The notes under the pieces: generated by a model | Databases searched by the model: none | Told to the model about the DNA's origin: nothing | Seen by the model: the letters and a program-made list of their open reading frames with translations, nothing else | Program-made: the position numbers and the translations under genes | Shown: in pieces, positions 12,091-23,870 of the stretch | How positions within the stretch are numbered: the stretch's first letter is position 1 | How the letters are laid out: each line of letters begins with the position of its first letter | Source of the DNA: Morinoia aosen | Taxonomy: Eukaryota > Arthropoda > Malacostraca > Amphipoda > Talitridae | Reading direction: 5' to 3' | NCBI GenBank assembly: GCA_030386875.1 | Contig: CM059566.1 | Location: 44,800,068-44,864,067 of the forward strand | Length of the DNA: 64,000 nucleotides

Positions 12091-13496
12091 TGAGTCCTGG
12101 TCACTTGGGTCACTCCTCCCCAGACTCGCGTGTCCTGCGCGCTGCTTACTTTGCCTTCTAACTGCCGTAACGTTCAGGATCAAAGAGCCGCTCGTGGTCT
12201 AAAGTTTTAATTAAGAACATCAGAAGGAATTAAGTTGGTATTGTTTCACTAAACGCTCCTCTCAGGCGCTCCTTAATATGCCACTCTGATGCTCAAGTGC
12301 CTGCTCTCCCCAGTATAATTCAAGCCTTGTTTATTCCGAGGACGTGTTCAAGTTTATTGTCGTTCGCAACTTCAATAAAAAATGCTCCAAGTTGCCGCGC
12401 GAGGGCTTGCTTCGGAAAGGAAAATGTCGGGCGTCTTTTCAAGGTGCTTGGTTTGAGGTGCGTCGTAGGAGCTCGGCACTCATTGAAGGTATTACCCAGT
12501 GGACGTTTGACGGTTTGGACCGTGATCTTTTGAGAGCCAGGGAAACTGTGTAGTCCAGAGCTGTCAGTCGAATTAGTCTGAAAAATACATTGCATTCAGA
12601 CGTTTTTTATTTGGGTATGAATTAATATTACGAGTGCGCGAGAAATGAGTGGTTTAACGAAGGTAGGAAAGCTACACATTAAAGGACATGTGTATCGATA
12701 CTCTTTGCATGATTTACACGTCCTTGACGCAGTAGAAAAGAATGGGAGAAAATGTTTCTCATCATGATTGACTCCTCACAACGCTGAACTAAGGCTGAAA
12801 TCTGCATTATGGTTTTATCCATTCCCGAAATTCCTCCCCACCCAGTGGAATACATAATATAAACAAGTGCAAAGAGACTATTGTATTTGACTGTGTCACA
12901 ATTAAGGAGTCATTCGTGTTTGTTCAGAATGAGTTATAAGAATTTCAGAACTGAAGATCGGGAATTTAAGATCAGCAATTAGATTTTACATCTGCTGAAT
13001 TTGGCTGTATTGGACGTCGCTTCTCGGAATGTTACGAAAGTTGCGTAAGTTGTGCAGCTATTATTGATGATCATGTACATTTCTTTGAAACGGCGGGAAT
13101 AATTTAAACACTTAGTTGCAGAGAAAAAACGTTGTGATTCAAGTGAAGACGTTGGTAGTGTTGGCCAAAATTAACCCGTGTTCATCATCGCAAAAATAAT
13201 TTCACTGCATGTGGTGCCATCAAAAACTTGTCTCACCGTGTCTCATTTAAAACTTGTCTCATTTAAATATGGTCAACCGTGTTGGAGTTTTAAATTTGGA
13301 ATTAATTTTAAATTTAATTAATTAATTTTAAATGCAGGTAGAACTTTCTTTTGCTGGGATGAAAGTGCTCATAATATTTTCATTTGCTGAATCAAACGTA
13401 AAAAAGAGTACCGTTCATCATATACGTGTTTTATAACACAAAACTCGGATGATAGTTTTGTGTTTGCTGAGTATTTCCTGATTCATATAACGACGC

Positions 13497-13827
13497 TAAG
13501 TTTTTATTACGTTCATCGTAAAATTTCACTGAGTTTTTATTACGTTCATCGTAAAATTTCACTGAATTTTTATTACGTTCATCGTAAAATTTCACTGAGT
13601 TTTTATTACGTTCATCGTAAAATTTCACTGAATTTTTATTACGTTCATCGTAAAATTTCACTGAGTTTTTATTACGTTCATCGTAAAATTTCACTGAGTT
13701 TTTATTACGTTCATCGTAAAATTTCACTGAATTTTTATTACGTTCATCGTAAAATTTCACTGAGTTTTTATTACGTTCATCGTAAAATTTCACTGAGTTT
13801 TTATTACGTTCATCGTAAAATTTCACA
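13497..13827. repeat. Minisatellite, 33-bp unit, 10 copies
   Basis: The unit contains TTTTTATTACGTTCATCGTA followed by AAATTTCACTGA(G/A). Copies differ almost only at one G/A. Because 33 is a multiple of three and the unit lacks stops, both strands give a 130-codon frame of 11-residue repeats (FYYVHRKISLS on plus, VKFYDERNKNS on minus). TTACG and CGTAA within each unit can pair as a 5-bp hairpin. Confidence 0.95.
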
Positions 13828-14400
13828 CAATTTCAAAGGTTTCAAAATTAGTTTCTAAATTGTAGCTATTGTGAGGGTATATGAAGTTAGTTACGAGGTT
13901 GTGGTTCAAATCAAAGAAATTTAATTTGAATTCGAAATCACGACAGCGCAGAACTCAACAGCGCAGTTGAAGAGGGGACTGAATTTGTTTGCTTTCATTT
14001 TCTGTATTTCGTCAGAATTTGCTGTGGATTTTTTTGTTTGGTTTTTCGAAGAAAATCTAGGGATATCGCGGTACAGAAGCATTAAAAAGGAGTCTAGTTA
14101 TATTTTAGTCTTAAACGTGAATGAGATATATTTCGAGAAGCATAAAAGTTAGCAATAATGTTTGATTTAGTAAACAATGCAGATTTTTTATTGTTTAATA
14201 AGTAACGCATATCAACATTGAGTTAAATAATAAATAATTAAAATTCAAAATGGTATTAATGAAAAATAAAAATCTGTGAGTTTAATGTTTCCTAAAGATT
14301 TTTTTTGAGTATTCATTGCTCACAATACAGCACATCACGTTATTCCTTACCGTTTATTTGGCCTGAGTCACATTCACTCGCCCATTTCTTACGGTCGAGA

Positions 14401-14945
14401 AAGTGGAGAAAATTATTCAAACAATAGAGATCTTCCACCGAATTCAACCCACCGAACGCGAATTTCGATAATTATAACCTACGAAAGTTTGGATCAATCT
14501 CTTAAAATGCTAAGAACTCTTTTATTTCCCCTTAATTCAACTCACAAAACGCGATTTGCGACGAGTGTAAACAAGAGAAGTTTAGACCAATTGTTCAGAA
14601 AGCTAAGAACCGTTTTATTTCTCCCGAATTCAACTCATAAAATGAGATTTCCGACTAGTTTAACGCACGAAAGTTTGGATCAATTATTGAATAAGCTAAG
14701 AACTGTTTTATTTCTCCTGAATTCAACTCACTAAGGGGGATTTCCGACGAGTACAACCGACCGAAGTTTGGATCAATGATTTATACAGGGAAGAATATTT
14801 TTATTTCCCCTGAATTGAACTCACAAAATGAGACTTTCGATCAGTGCAATCGAGGAAAGTTAGTATCAATTATTGAAAAGCGAAGAATTCTATCATTTCC
14901 ATCGAATTCAAGTCACAAAATGAGATTTCCGATGAGTGCAGCGGC
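14401..14945. repeat. Tandem repeat, 93-bp unit, 6 copies
   Basis: The marker phrase AATTCAAC(T/C)CAC sits at 14441, 14534, 14627, 14720, 14813 and 14905, a spacing of 93 (last 92). Each unit also has GAAAGTTTGGATCAAT and a TTTTATTTC phrase. Units are about 75-85% alike. Open frames at 14489-14734 reflect the repeat. Confidence 0.88.
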
Positions 14946-15851
14946 CACGCGATGTTCGGCAGAGAGCGGCCGCAGGTCTCAGGGAAGGGACAGACGTCAC
15001 ATTCCTCGTTTTTGCAGCACATCAAAGTTTTGCTGTCTTTGGTGGCAAGTAATTTCCTGAAAGTTAGTCGAGCAACCCTCTACTCTCTGGAGTAGCAGCC
15101 TGCTCAATTGTGAGTGGCTTGTTCGTTTCCAACGTAGAACTCATTTTTGACATCAATTTCGCAGCAGAATTAGTGCAATTGAAGTTGCATGGGTACGTGT
15201 CGCTGCCCATGTGTTGTGATGCGAGTTGTTTTTCTTTGAAGAAGATTGATAACTTTGTAAAATTGCCATTCAAAATCTGTCTCTTCTTCTTCAAAGTACA
15301 CAGGATTTGGGAAGATTTCTGAAATTGTACTCAGAAATCAGAGTCTCATTAACCATTTGGAAATCGTTAAATTCAATAATTTTTCATTCCTGAGATATCC
15401 ATTCAACAGTGAATGACGTGTGCGAAGAATCAAAGTGTGTGATAGAAATGAAGCACGAGCTCTGGTGCGTTGAGCAATCCATGGTTGCATAATTATTTTT
15501 CACTGTGTAAGACCACAAATGGTTTTGGATAATGCGGGCTTTTGAAATAATATTTCTCATGGATTTTAATATTCACTTATGTGTCAAAGAATTTTATTCA
15601 TCCACAGTGGGTGACAGGCATTTCATTCGTTTCATAAAAGTGCGCACGCATCTGTTTTTCACGACTTTATGGTCGTAAGATGTCGCGATTGCTGATGCGG
15701 GTGAAGATCAGATTCATTCGTGCAAGTTCATGTTTGTGTTAGCTGTTAGGCGTAGAATACATGTGCATATTTCTAAGTCTTCGTCCCATTATATCATAAG
15801 CGTACGCCGTCATTTCTGTTGAGTAACGATTTCAATGATATCACTTCCAAG

Positions 15852-16215
15852 CCCCTCAGGGGGATACAACTTTTGTATCTACGGGAATTAGCGCTCCCAG
15901 GGGGAAAATGTGGGTGGACCCGAGCTGAGAGTGAGGTAGGCCTTCTTTTTGCTAAAATAAATTGGTTTTGTTATGTTAAGGACCACCTTTTTTTGGCTCA
16001 CTGCTGTCCTGTTTTTCTGTGCCTACTAATTTCTTGTTCAGCTTTTATTTTGTTTCATAAAGTTCTTTCTCAACTTACTGTTTCTATGCCCTTTCTGCAT
16101 AGATTCCGCGTTCCCTTATCTCCATAGTAAATGATGCCTCCCTCCTTCCTCTCTCCGGAAGGCTTTTTTTTTGTGGTTAGGGAGGCTCAAACTAACATCT
16201 TATCTAATCTAATCA
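15852..16215 (+). mobile_element. SINE-like repeat, full-length copy
   Basis: It runs from CCCCTCAGGGGGATACAAC to GGGAGGCTCAAACTAACATC and the tail TTATCTAATCTAATC. The head keeps the three small hairpins. A degraded target-site duplication is possible (ATCACTTCCAAG before, ATCACTCTAAAA after). Confidence 0.85.
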
Positions 16216-17944
16216 CTCTAAAAACCGCAATCTAAGCTACAGGATAATCTCCATTTAGTCCTCTGATGCATTACACGCAATAATGAACTCAAGGTCAAAA
16301 ACACAAAAATCCACGCGCTTTACTTGACAGATTCGCTGTCATATTGAGTAGAAGTTAGGAAAAAAAGGACTTCATTGTAGCTTCCATTAAAGTAAAACAT
16401 CCTTGACACGATTATTTAGTTCACATTTCGAGATCAGACGTCGATTACTGCTGCGAGCTCTGGCCAAGCGGCCTGTAATCCTTTTCTTCAAGCTGAACTT
16501 ATTGTTTTATTAAGCAAATCAATTTCATTTACGATCGACATTGTCGTAATTTTGGCGCAGTAACAAATGGCGTCCGGGTTTTCTATTAAAGGCAAATGCC
16601 GGGAAGGCGAGGAGGAGCTTCTCGCAAAATTGCTCGATTTGTTTCCTTATACGATTGCTAACTTTGGTAATATTGCAATTTGCCGCACCTTATATAAGGC
16701 CCATTAAGTTTGCAAAGGCCGCCCTAATGAGACTTTTTATCGTGGAGATTCTTTTAGAGGCTATTTGCGTCAGACCTAGCCCTGAACGAAGGCACGAATT
16801 TCTATGGGATTTTGACTTGAGTATTTGCAAGCCAGGTAAATAGGGAACAAAGTGAAGGACAGCAGCTGTACTGCAGGCCACGTACGCCGGGTCGATGAAT
16901 GAGAACTTTGAAGCAGGTGACGGTTTTAGGTAAACAATTTTCATCAAAGGGTTTGAAATTTCAAATAATAGAAGAGTAAGAAGAATTTTTCAAATCGATG
17001 AGAACAGTGCATGTGTAAAAGTTTCGTGTTCTAACACGCACGTGTATTGTATAATAAAAAGTAAATAATAGACGGGGATTTGCATTAAAATTACAATACT
17101 TCTGAAATTGAAGAAATTGAAAAACATTTTTAGATTCATGAATTTTAAAACCTTGGACGATGTAAGGGTCAAAGCGAGGTATAGGTCTGCTGGGAGTACT
17201 TATTGGGATACTTGTACCTAAACTTCTATCGTAAAACATATCCACCGTTATTTGTAGCATGCTATTTCAGCGTTGATGTTTCCTTCATGCTATATTACCA
17301 TTTATTCTCTTCCTATACTTTAAATCTATTTTTTTCACAGCTTGCAATCTCACTCAGGTCCTTCACCTTCATTGCACTGTAAAAAACAGCCAATAAGGCC
17401 AATTTCAACACAGATGATTTTTTAAATATTTAGCTTTCTTGCATGCCACCTGCAGATTTTTTTGCAAAGGCTTTGACTCAAATTCTAGACACAAGTTTGC
17501 TTTGCTCGCCTGTTATTCTACGTTTGCTCAATTATTATCTTATAATTTAAGACAGCCTTCACCATTCGCTCATAAAGCAGACTCCACCCGAGTTGGATGC
17601 ACCCTGTCATTTATCCTCTGTAATCGTAAGTTTTAAAACAGTTTCTGCATTTTTCCATGAGTTTTGAGACAGGATTTCGGCCACTATATTTACTCCGATG
17701 ACAAAGACTCATAGTTGACATTGTAAATCAAAAACTGACATGGCATACACCCGTGTGGAATAAATTTATCGATGAAAAGCAATGTACTGTGGGGTGTTGA
17801 TTTATTTTCTTCATAAACTCTAAGCATGCACAAGGGAATTCTACTCATTCTAAAATACAAAATCAGACTGCAAATGAACACGTAAATAATGGAGCGATTT
17901 CATCGACACCGAAAGCTTTTCCGAGTAGTACGAATGCAAAGCCT

Positions 17945-18205
17945 TTTTTGTAGGTATCTTTGAGAAAGGTTTTTGCTGATATGAAGAGTGCCACTGCTGC
18001 CCTTTTTGTCTGTATCTATCACTTTTTTCAACATCTTGTTACACAAACATCTTTCCTAACCTGCTGTTTCTACGAGTAGTGTGTAGGGATACACCTTGTG
18101 TACGGATTCTCTGTTTTCCACGGTCTACGCTAAGTGGTCCATTCTCTTCGCTTGTTTGAGGTCGTCTTTGTTCTGGCAATTCTCTTGAACTAATTTATAT
18201 AATAA
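17945..18205 (+). mobile_element. SINE-like repeat, old 5'-truncated copy
   Basis: Only the distal two-thirds is recognisable: the CACTGCTGCCCTTTTTGTC and TTTTTTCAACATCTTG phrases and ACCTTGTGTACGGATTCTC. It has the longer GTGTAGGGATACACCTTGTG version shared with the copies at 61760 and 63297, so it may belong to an older subfamily. Confidence 0.5.
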
Positions 18206-18419
18206 CAGTTATGTTACTAGTAACTTCTGCTTCTGTTTCATATTTAAGAAAAATCTTTCTTGGCATATTGTGGCAGAGCAAAATCAAGACTGGTTAAGGT
18301 AATCTATCCTACAATGATAATATAACATCGAGTATTACCATTACTACTCAAACCGACTCCATTAGAGTATAAAACCAATATTTTAGAACATATTCGAAAT
18401 ATTATTGTTGGGGAATACG

Positions 18420-18650
18420 AAACATTACGAATATGAGGTATACAATAATAGAATACAAAAATACAAAATATTAGAAAGCAAAAAATACAAAATATTAGAA
18501 TACAAAATTAGAAAATATTAGAATACAAAAAATACAAAATATTAGAATACAAAAGCACAAAATATTAGATTACAAAAGTACAAATTATAAAAATACAAAA
18601 GCACAAAATATTACAAGACAAAAAATATAAAATATCAGAGCACAAAATAG
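18420..18650. repeat. AT-rich degenerate repeat
   Basis: It consists of irregular copies of ATTAGAATACAAAAATACAA and related phrases, about 20-30 bases apart, with slippage-like length changes. Confidence 0.75.
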
Positions 18651-18893
18651 ACTATCACACGCAATTGAGGCACGTCGGAGAAGTTCGCTTCTCAATCCAA
18701 GGCGTATCGAGGCGTTAAGAACGACTCGGCTGAATTCTGGGAAGAAAATGAACTGCAATGCGAACAGCCGCCCCGGCGGAATTTTGAATTAATCCCGAGA
18801 GTTGATAATATCTTTGGACGGTTCTGAGCCCGACCCAAAACTGTGGTGATTGACAGTCTCATTGTGGGTACGAGCGGCGGGGGGCGTCCACCG

Positions 18894-19160
18894 CCACGGT
18901 AGAGGAGGCACGGTAGAGTCGTTTCTATGGGGAAAACACACCTCTTGTTCGGCCAGTCAATAGAACGGCTTCATTTCAAACGATTTTTATGACATCACCA
19001 TTGCCACATGTCGTTAGGCCAATAGCGGTGCCAGATTTCAGGCGAGCAGTGTTGTCAGATGCAATATGAGCGCTGCTATTGGTTCGTTACTATGACGTCA
19101 GTGTTGCCACGCAGTTAACAAAAAAAGACTGGTTTGACCCTACATTGTTTCTTCTACCGA
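18894..19160. mobile_element. MITE with CGGTAGAG ends, 267 bp
   Basis: The left end CACGGTAGAG...GTCGTTTCTATGGG and the right end TTTGACCCTACATTG...TTCTTCTACCG are inverted relatives. The interior (CCAATAGCGGTGCCAGATTT; GAGCGCTGCTATT) is shared with the copy at 46864-47322. No coding capacity; superfamily unknown. Confidence 0.68.
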
Positions 19161-19482
19161 GGCCACCTCCATCGATTTGAGGGAAGACCGTAAAAACGAA
19201 ATGCAAGCAATGCATCACGCGGTGCAACTGATAACCGGTCGTGCTCCAAGCACAATTGCGCTATTTTGAGACATAGAAATGGTTATTCGTAGTTGCTCTC
19301 TGCTTGTGTAGAAAGAGTGTGAACTCGTATGAAATAGTGAACTTGAAATGCTCTTGTTTTATTTAGTGGGAGAGTAATTTAATTGAGATTGCAAAATTCG
19401 TCTATCTCGATGCAATCTTATTATATTTGCAGTTAGGTTTTTTAAATAACTCTTCCAGGTTAAAATATATATTAGGCCAAGC

Positions 19483-19513
19483 TTTCGAACTCACAAGTGG
19501 AGTTCGTCATCAG
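19483..19513 (-). ncRNA. Hammerhead-ribozyme-like core, left arm
   Basis: Read on the minus strand: CTGATGA, then CGAACTC, loop CACTTGT, GAGTTCG, then AAAGC. This resembles the hammerhead core CUGANGA-stem II-GAAA. In the best pairing the G of GAAA closes stem II, so the core is imperfect, and I could not find a convincing stem I and cleavage site. Activity is doubtful. Confidence 0.4.
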
Positions 19514-20318
19514 GGCTGAAACATTCACAAGAGCTGGACGCATATGGCTACACACGTACGTATCTATGATACAGGTTTTTAAAGTAATTATTATTAAGCG
19601 GGCTTCTACTTGGTACTGACATCTTTCCAAGCACATACGCTGTCATTTTGGAGGTAATAATTTATTTATTATCGGGAAATAACATGGGGGGATATCTTGT
19701 CTTCTATTAATTGATGCGGAATTTTACCTAGAGTAGCACGCTTCTATGAATTTTCTTGACATTGTTTACGGCTCCGTTGCTAAAATATTAAAATTTTCGA
19801 TATTCATTTAGTGACCAGTTTCTTGCTGGTGTTGGAAAACGTTACTTGTTATTTATCGAAACTGAATTGAACGTGTATGTTCCTCAATGCGCTACTTCGC
19901 TGTTCTCCCAGTCTCTCCTATGTATGATGCTGCACATTGGTTGCAGTCAATTTAGTATACAACATTTTTTCTCTCTTCCTTGGACCTTTTATCTTTCAAT
20001 TTACAAAGTTAACTTTTCAGACTATGAGTGGATTTACTACAAAGCACAATATCCAATGGTTTGAGAATTTTTGCCACTCTTTCTGTGACTCCGTTAATAT
20101 AAGGTACTGAATCCGCATCAATTAATAGAAGACAAGATATCCCCCCATGTTATTTCCCGATAATAAATAAATTATTACCTCCAAAATGACAGCGTATGTG
20201 CTTGGAAAGATGTCAGTACCAAGTAGAAGCCCGCTTAATAATAATTACTTTAAAAAAAATGTATCATAGATACGTGTGTGTAGCCCATATGCGTCCAGCT
20301 CTTATGAATATTTCAGCC

Positions 20319-20349
20319 CTGAAGACGAACTCCACTTGTGAGTTCGAAA
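20319..20349 (+). ncRNA. Hammerhead-ribozyme-like core, right arm
   Basis: Plus strand: CTGAAGA, CGAACTC, CACTTGT, GAGTTCG, AAAG. The change from CTGATGA to CTGAAGA falls at the one core position that tolerates any base. The same reservations apply as for the left arm. Confidence 0.4.
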
Positions 20350-21261
20350 GCTTGGCCTAATATATATTTTAACCTGGAAGAGTTATTTAAAAAACCTAAC
20401 TGCAAATATGGAACCCAGGCGCCAACTATTCACCTTGATAATCTTATTATAGTAAGCAACTAACCTCTACAAGATGTATTTGTGATACAGATCATTCCCC
20501 TTGTTAGATTCAGTGAGTAAATATTTCAACAACTTGGGAGATCTATCTTTTCATCGGCAGTATCATTAATTCATATATCAATAGGGTATCAGAATTTCTT
20601 TTTTAACAGTGAATTCAACTTTTTCGAGTGTTATGAGAGGAATACTGGGATAGAATTTATACATCTACGTTAGAAGCTTAGGCTTGTTGATAGCTCGTGC
20701 ACCAGTGTCGTGTTGCGACAATACCTGAAGATCAGAAAGCAGCACTGCAAACGACTCACTTCTGTCGACATGCTTAGCATTTCCATGAAATAAAAAAGAA
20801 AACGTGCAAAATCATGGGCAACTTAAATCTTCATCAGCAACGCATCCAAAGCGCATCTGTTCGTTAGAGGGCCTCTTCTCGGAGCCCAAAAATGCGCCTC
20901 AACTGCCGCAAAAAAATGCCACCAGCAAGAACGGCAGCTGGCGTATAGCCTGGCGAAAAATCGGAGAGAGAATTTTCTGGGCAGGGCTACAGATACAAAA
21001 GCCCGACGCGCTTCCGTCAAAGGGTGAAAAAGCTGCATCGTTTACCCAGCGAAACTCATGGGACATTTCAAGGCTGGCAATTTGTTTTACGGGCTTTCTG
21101 TAGAATTGGTGTCCATTTTACGTTAGGATCCCAATTAAAGTCATGATGCTCTTACGAGCTGCGCTGTGTACGCCGCGACGAGCGTCTTGGGAGCAGTCTC
21201 GTGATTGTCATCTCGGTCTCCGCTGTTTCTTTTTGGCAATGTTAGGATGGCTCGCGAAATG

Positions 21262-21470
21262 CGTCCACGAATGTCTCGTGAGATACAGTCTAAGAATATT
21301 TGGTAAGGTACAGTTCAGGAATATTTAGTGAGGTACAGTTCAGGAATATCTAGTGAGGTACAGTTCAGGAATATCTAGTGAGGTACAGTCGAGAAATATC
21401 TAGTGCAGAACACTCTAGGAATATCTAGTGAGGTACAGTCGAGGAAATCTAACGAGGTCGAGTAGTCCAG
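21262..21470. repeat. Tandem repeat, 25-bp unit, about 8 copies
   Basis: The unit is close to GGAATATCTAGTGAGGTACA plus GTTCA. GAATAT recurs every 25 bases at 21319 and 21344 and onward. Edges are degenerate. Confidence 0.82.
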
Positions 21471-21948
21471 GGATATCACAAGAGTGATGCACCTTGGAGA
21501 TACATTTGAGAAATGAAGCCCAGGTCTGTTCAAAATTGAATTGAACGTTTGTGAGACATTTTTAATTAAAGACCAAAATTAAAGCTTCGAAAGCTTTAGG
21601 CATTGAAAGAATCAATACTAGAAAAATACAACCTGTAATTCAATTTGAAAATAGACGAATTGATTATCAAAATACGCGTAAAACATGCAACTTTTTTGAC
21701 GCGGCAATGAACGAATGCATTGCTCTAATGTTACATTACAAATTTTGCGAATTTTTGTGTGTACATAAAAAAATTCCCTTCACTCAATCCATAATAGCAT
21801 AACAGAATACAAAAAAAAGTTTGAAAATATGGCACGAAAAATTTTATTCCCATAAATTTCCCCAAATTTGTACATCAAAGAGTTTACGTTATTTTTGATT
21901 AAGAGTCCGAGCACAAGGTGAAATATATTGATACTCCACAGGCCAGTC

Positions 21949-22979
21949 TTAAGCTGGCCACACACTAGCATATCTGATCGGTCAGTTTCTGCCGATTTGA
22001 TCTGTACAGACCAAATCGCTCAAATATCTGCCAGTGTGTGGGGTGATACAGGTAAAGTCTGGCATATCAAATCGCTCATTTTGATCTTCCATCATGTTGG
22101 AATTCCTTGCCCGCCTCCAGATTTGATCGCCCAGTGTACGGGCAAATGTGACGGTTCTTTCCCTCCACCACAGAACTTATTGCCTTTCTGAGCATCGTAT
22201 TTTGCTTTTGTATGAATGGGGCAATGGTGGCATGTATTTCTTGGAATACCTCATTGGACATTCGCAAATAATTTCTAAAATCGTATGGGTTATTTTCTTT
22301 TTATTCTTTTAGATGTGTCATATGAGAAAATTATTTTTTTAAGCCATTCCTTTGACCAACGCGATTGTTTCCGCTCTCCGGGCTTCTTCATACCACTTAA
22401 TAGCACAAAGCTTGCTAAAACTTTTTTTTCTTATCGTCCATGACTGCTTATCTCACATCCGCCCCCCTCAGGGGGATACAACTATTGTATCTATGGAAAT
22501 TAGCGCTCCCCGGGGGTACAATGTGATGGCCTGAGTTTAAGGTTAGGTAGGCTTTCTTTTCGTTAAAATAACATAGGTTTTTGCTTTGTTACGGACCCTC
22601 TTTTTTCCGTTCACTGCTGTCCTGTTTTTCAGAACCTCCTGCTTTCTTCTTCAACTTTTTCTTGTTTCATGATCTTCTTTCTTAGCTTTCTGTTTCTATG
22701 CACCTTGTGCATAGATTCTGCGTTCCCTCAACTCCATACTAAATGGTGCTTGCTTCCTTCCTCTCTTTGGATCTCATTTGTTGAGGATAGGGAGGCTTAA
22801 CCTAACTAATAATCTAATTTTATCTATCTCACATCCGCCTGCTACCACTGCTGAATACGCACTGGAGTTGCAGTTATAGTCGCTGCAGTTAGTGGCGATT
22901 AGAGTGACAGATTTCATCTGTAGCATTCCATATCTGTTGGTCATGACCGATCAGATATGCTAGTGTGTGGCCAGCTTAA
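21949..22979. mobile_element. TTAA-flanked element, 1031 bp, containing a SINE
   Basis: The ends are perfect inverted repeats of about 36 bases starting TTAAGCTGGCCACACACTAG. TTAA is the target duplication. Subtracting the SINE at 22464-22824 and one of its target duplications leaves about 655 bases. There is no transposase frame. It is a piggyBac-type non-autonomous element by its TTAA signature. Confidence 0.84.
22464..22824 (+). mobile_element. SINE-like repeat, reference copy, 361 bp, with 15-bp duplication
   Basis: A perfect 15-base direct repeat, TATCTCACATCCGCC, flanks it at 22449-22463 and 22825-22839. This fixes the ends: CCCCTCAGGGGGATACAAC at the left and a TAATAATCTAATTTTATC tail at the right. 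Target duplications of this length with a simple 3' tail are typical of LINE-mobilised retroposons. The head folds into CCCCTCAGGGG, GATACAACTATTGTATC and a weaker third hairpin. I see no convincing tRNA-type A and B boxes, so the parent RNA is unknown. Confidence 0.9.
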
Positions 22980-23251
22980 CGCCACTCATGTCTGTACAAT
23001 CAAGTGAGTAAAAACAGAAATAATTCCTGGGCGAGTTAGATGAAGCCGAAATTTTCGACTAAAAAACTTGGGCTGAGATGTGTGATTTTTCAAAGCATAG
23101 CTGATGAAATGAAGAAGGTAGGCTCGGTGTTGCTGGAGAGAAGTTTGTAAGACCAGAAAATGTGTTTTCCCTGATTGTCAAAATCTGGCGAACTACCCAT
23201 GACAAGCAAGGAAAACCTCGCTGCAAACTAAAGGCTATTAGCAGATCCTGG

Positions 23252-23500
23252 GCGACCTGCAGACCAAGGGTGATATTTCCTGCAGACCAAGGACAATCTT
23301 TCTTGCAGACTATAAGAGCAACCTTTCCTGCCTGCAGACTAAGGATGACCTCTGCTGCAGAACATAGTCAATCTCTCGTGTTCTCCCAAGACGGACCTGT
23401 CCAAAAGACCAAGGCCGATCTGCAGATAAAGAGCGGCCTGCAGATCAAAGGCTGCCTCTCTGCCTGACGAAGAGTAACCTGCAGCCCAAGGGCTACTGCG
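23252..23500. repeat. Degenerate repeat around CTGCAGACCAAGG
   Basis: CTGCAGA(C/T)(C/T)AAGG-like phrases recur every 27-35 bases. Spacing is irregular and copies are diverged. Confidence 0.6.
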
Positions 23501-23614
23501 ACTGCCGAAGTCACGCACCTCTAATCGCTGTTGTCACAATAATTACGGGTTAATTCCAGGAAATTGATTTGTCGCAGCCAGCGGAGAGACTCATTGTTCA
23601 ACTCCGAAGCATGT

Positions 23615-23870
23615 TGAAGAAAGTGTGTGTCTGCGTTTTAAGTTTCGCTCTTTAGAGGCTAGTTAATTTTGCGTATAATATGAATTGTGGGCTAGCGTAT
23701 TGAAGTGTGTCTACGTTTTAAGATCAGATTTCCTGGGGCTAGTCAATTTTGCGTAAAATGTGAATTGGGAGCTAGCATATTGGACGGAGTGTGTGTCTAA
23801 GTTTTAAGTCCAGCTCTTTTGAGGCTCGTCAATTTTGCGTAAGATGTAAATTACAGGATATTGATTTATC
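23615..23870. repeat. Tandem repeat, 80-86 bp unit, 3 copies
   Basis: GTGTGTCT(G/A)(C/A)GTTTTAAG recurs at about 23625, 23705 and 23791. GGCTAGTCAATTTTGCGTAA and AT(G/A)TGAATT follow in each. Confidence 0.8.

Larger units (their letters stand above)
19423..20439. mobile_element. Foldback element with 298-bp inverted arms
   Basis: The arms 19423-19720 and 20112-20409 are equal in length and almost identical in inverted orientation; the centre (19721-20111) is unique. A 12-base direct repeat, AATCTTATTATA, occurs at 19414-19425 and 20440-20451 and may be the target duplication, leaving about 30 extra bases at the right end. Each arm holds a CTGANGA, 7-bp hairpin, AAA signature. Large inverted pseudo-LTRs and hammerhead-like motifs are known from Penelope-like retroelements, so that origin is plausible. 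No reverse transcriptase frame remains; the 72-codon frame in the centre is not recognisable. Confidence 0.8.

Noticed and set aside
13431-13858. 130-codon repeat frames on both strands
   Set aside because: The 33-bp unit is stop-free on both strands; neither frame has flanking coding signals.
20804-21103. 99-codon plus frame and its minus shadow
   Set aside because: GC-richer unique DNA yields open frames on both strands; no domain recognised.
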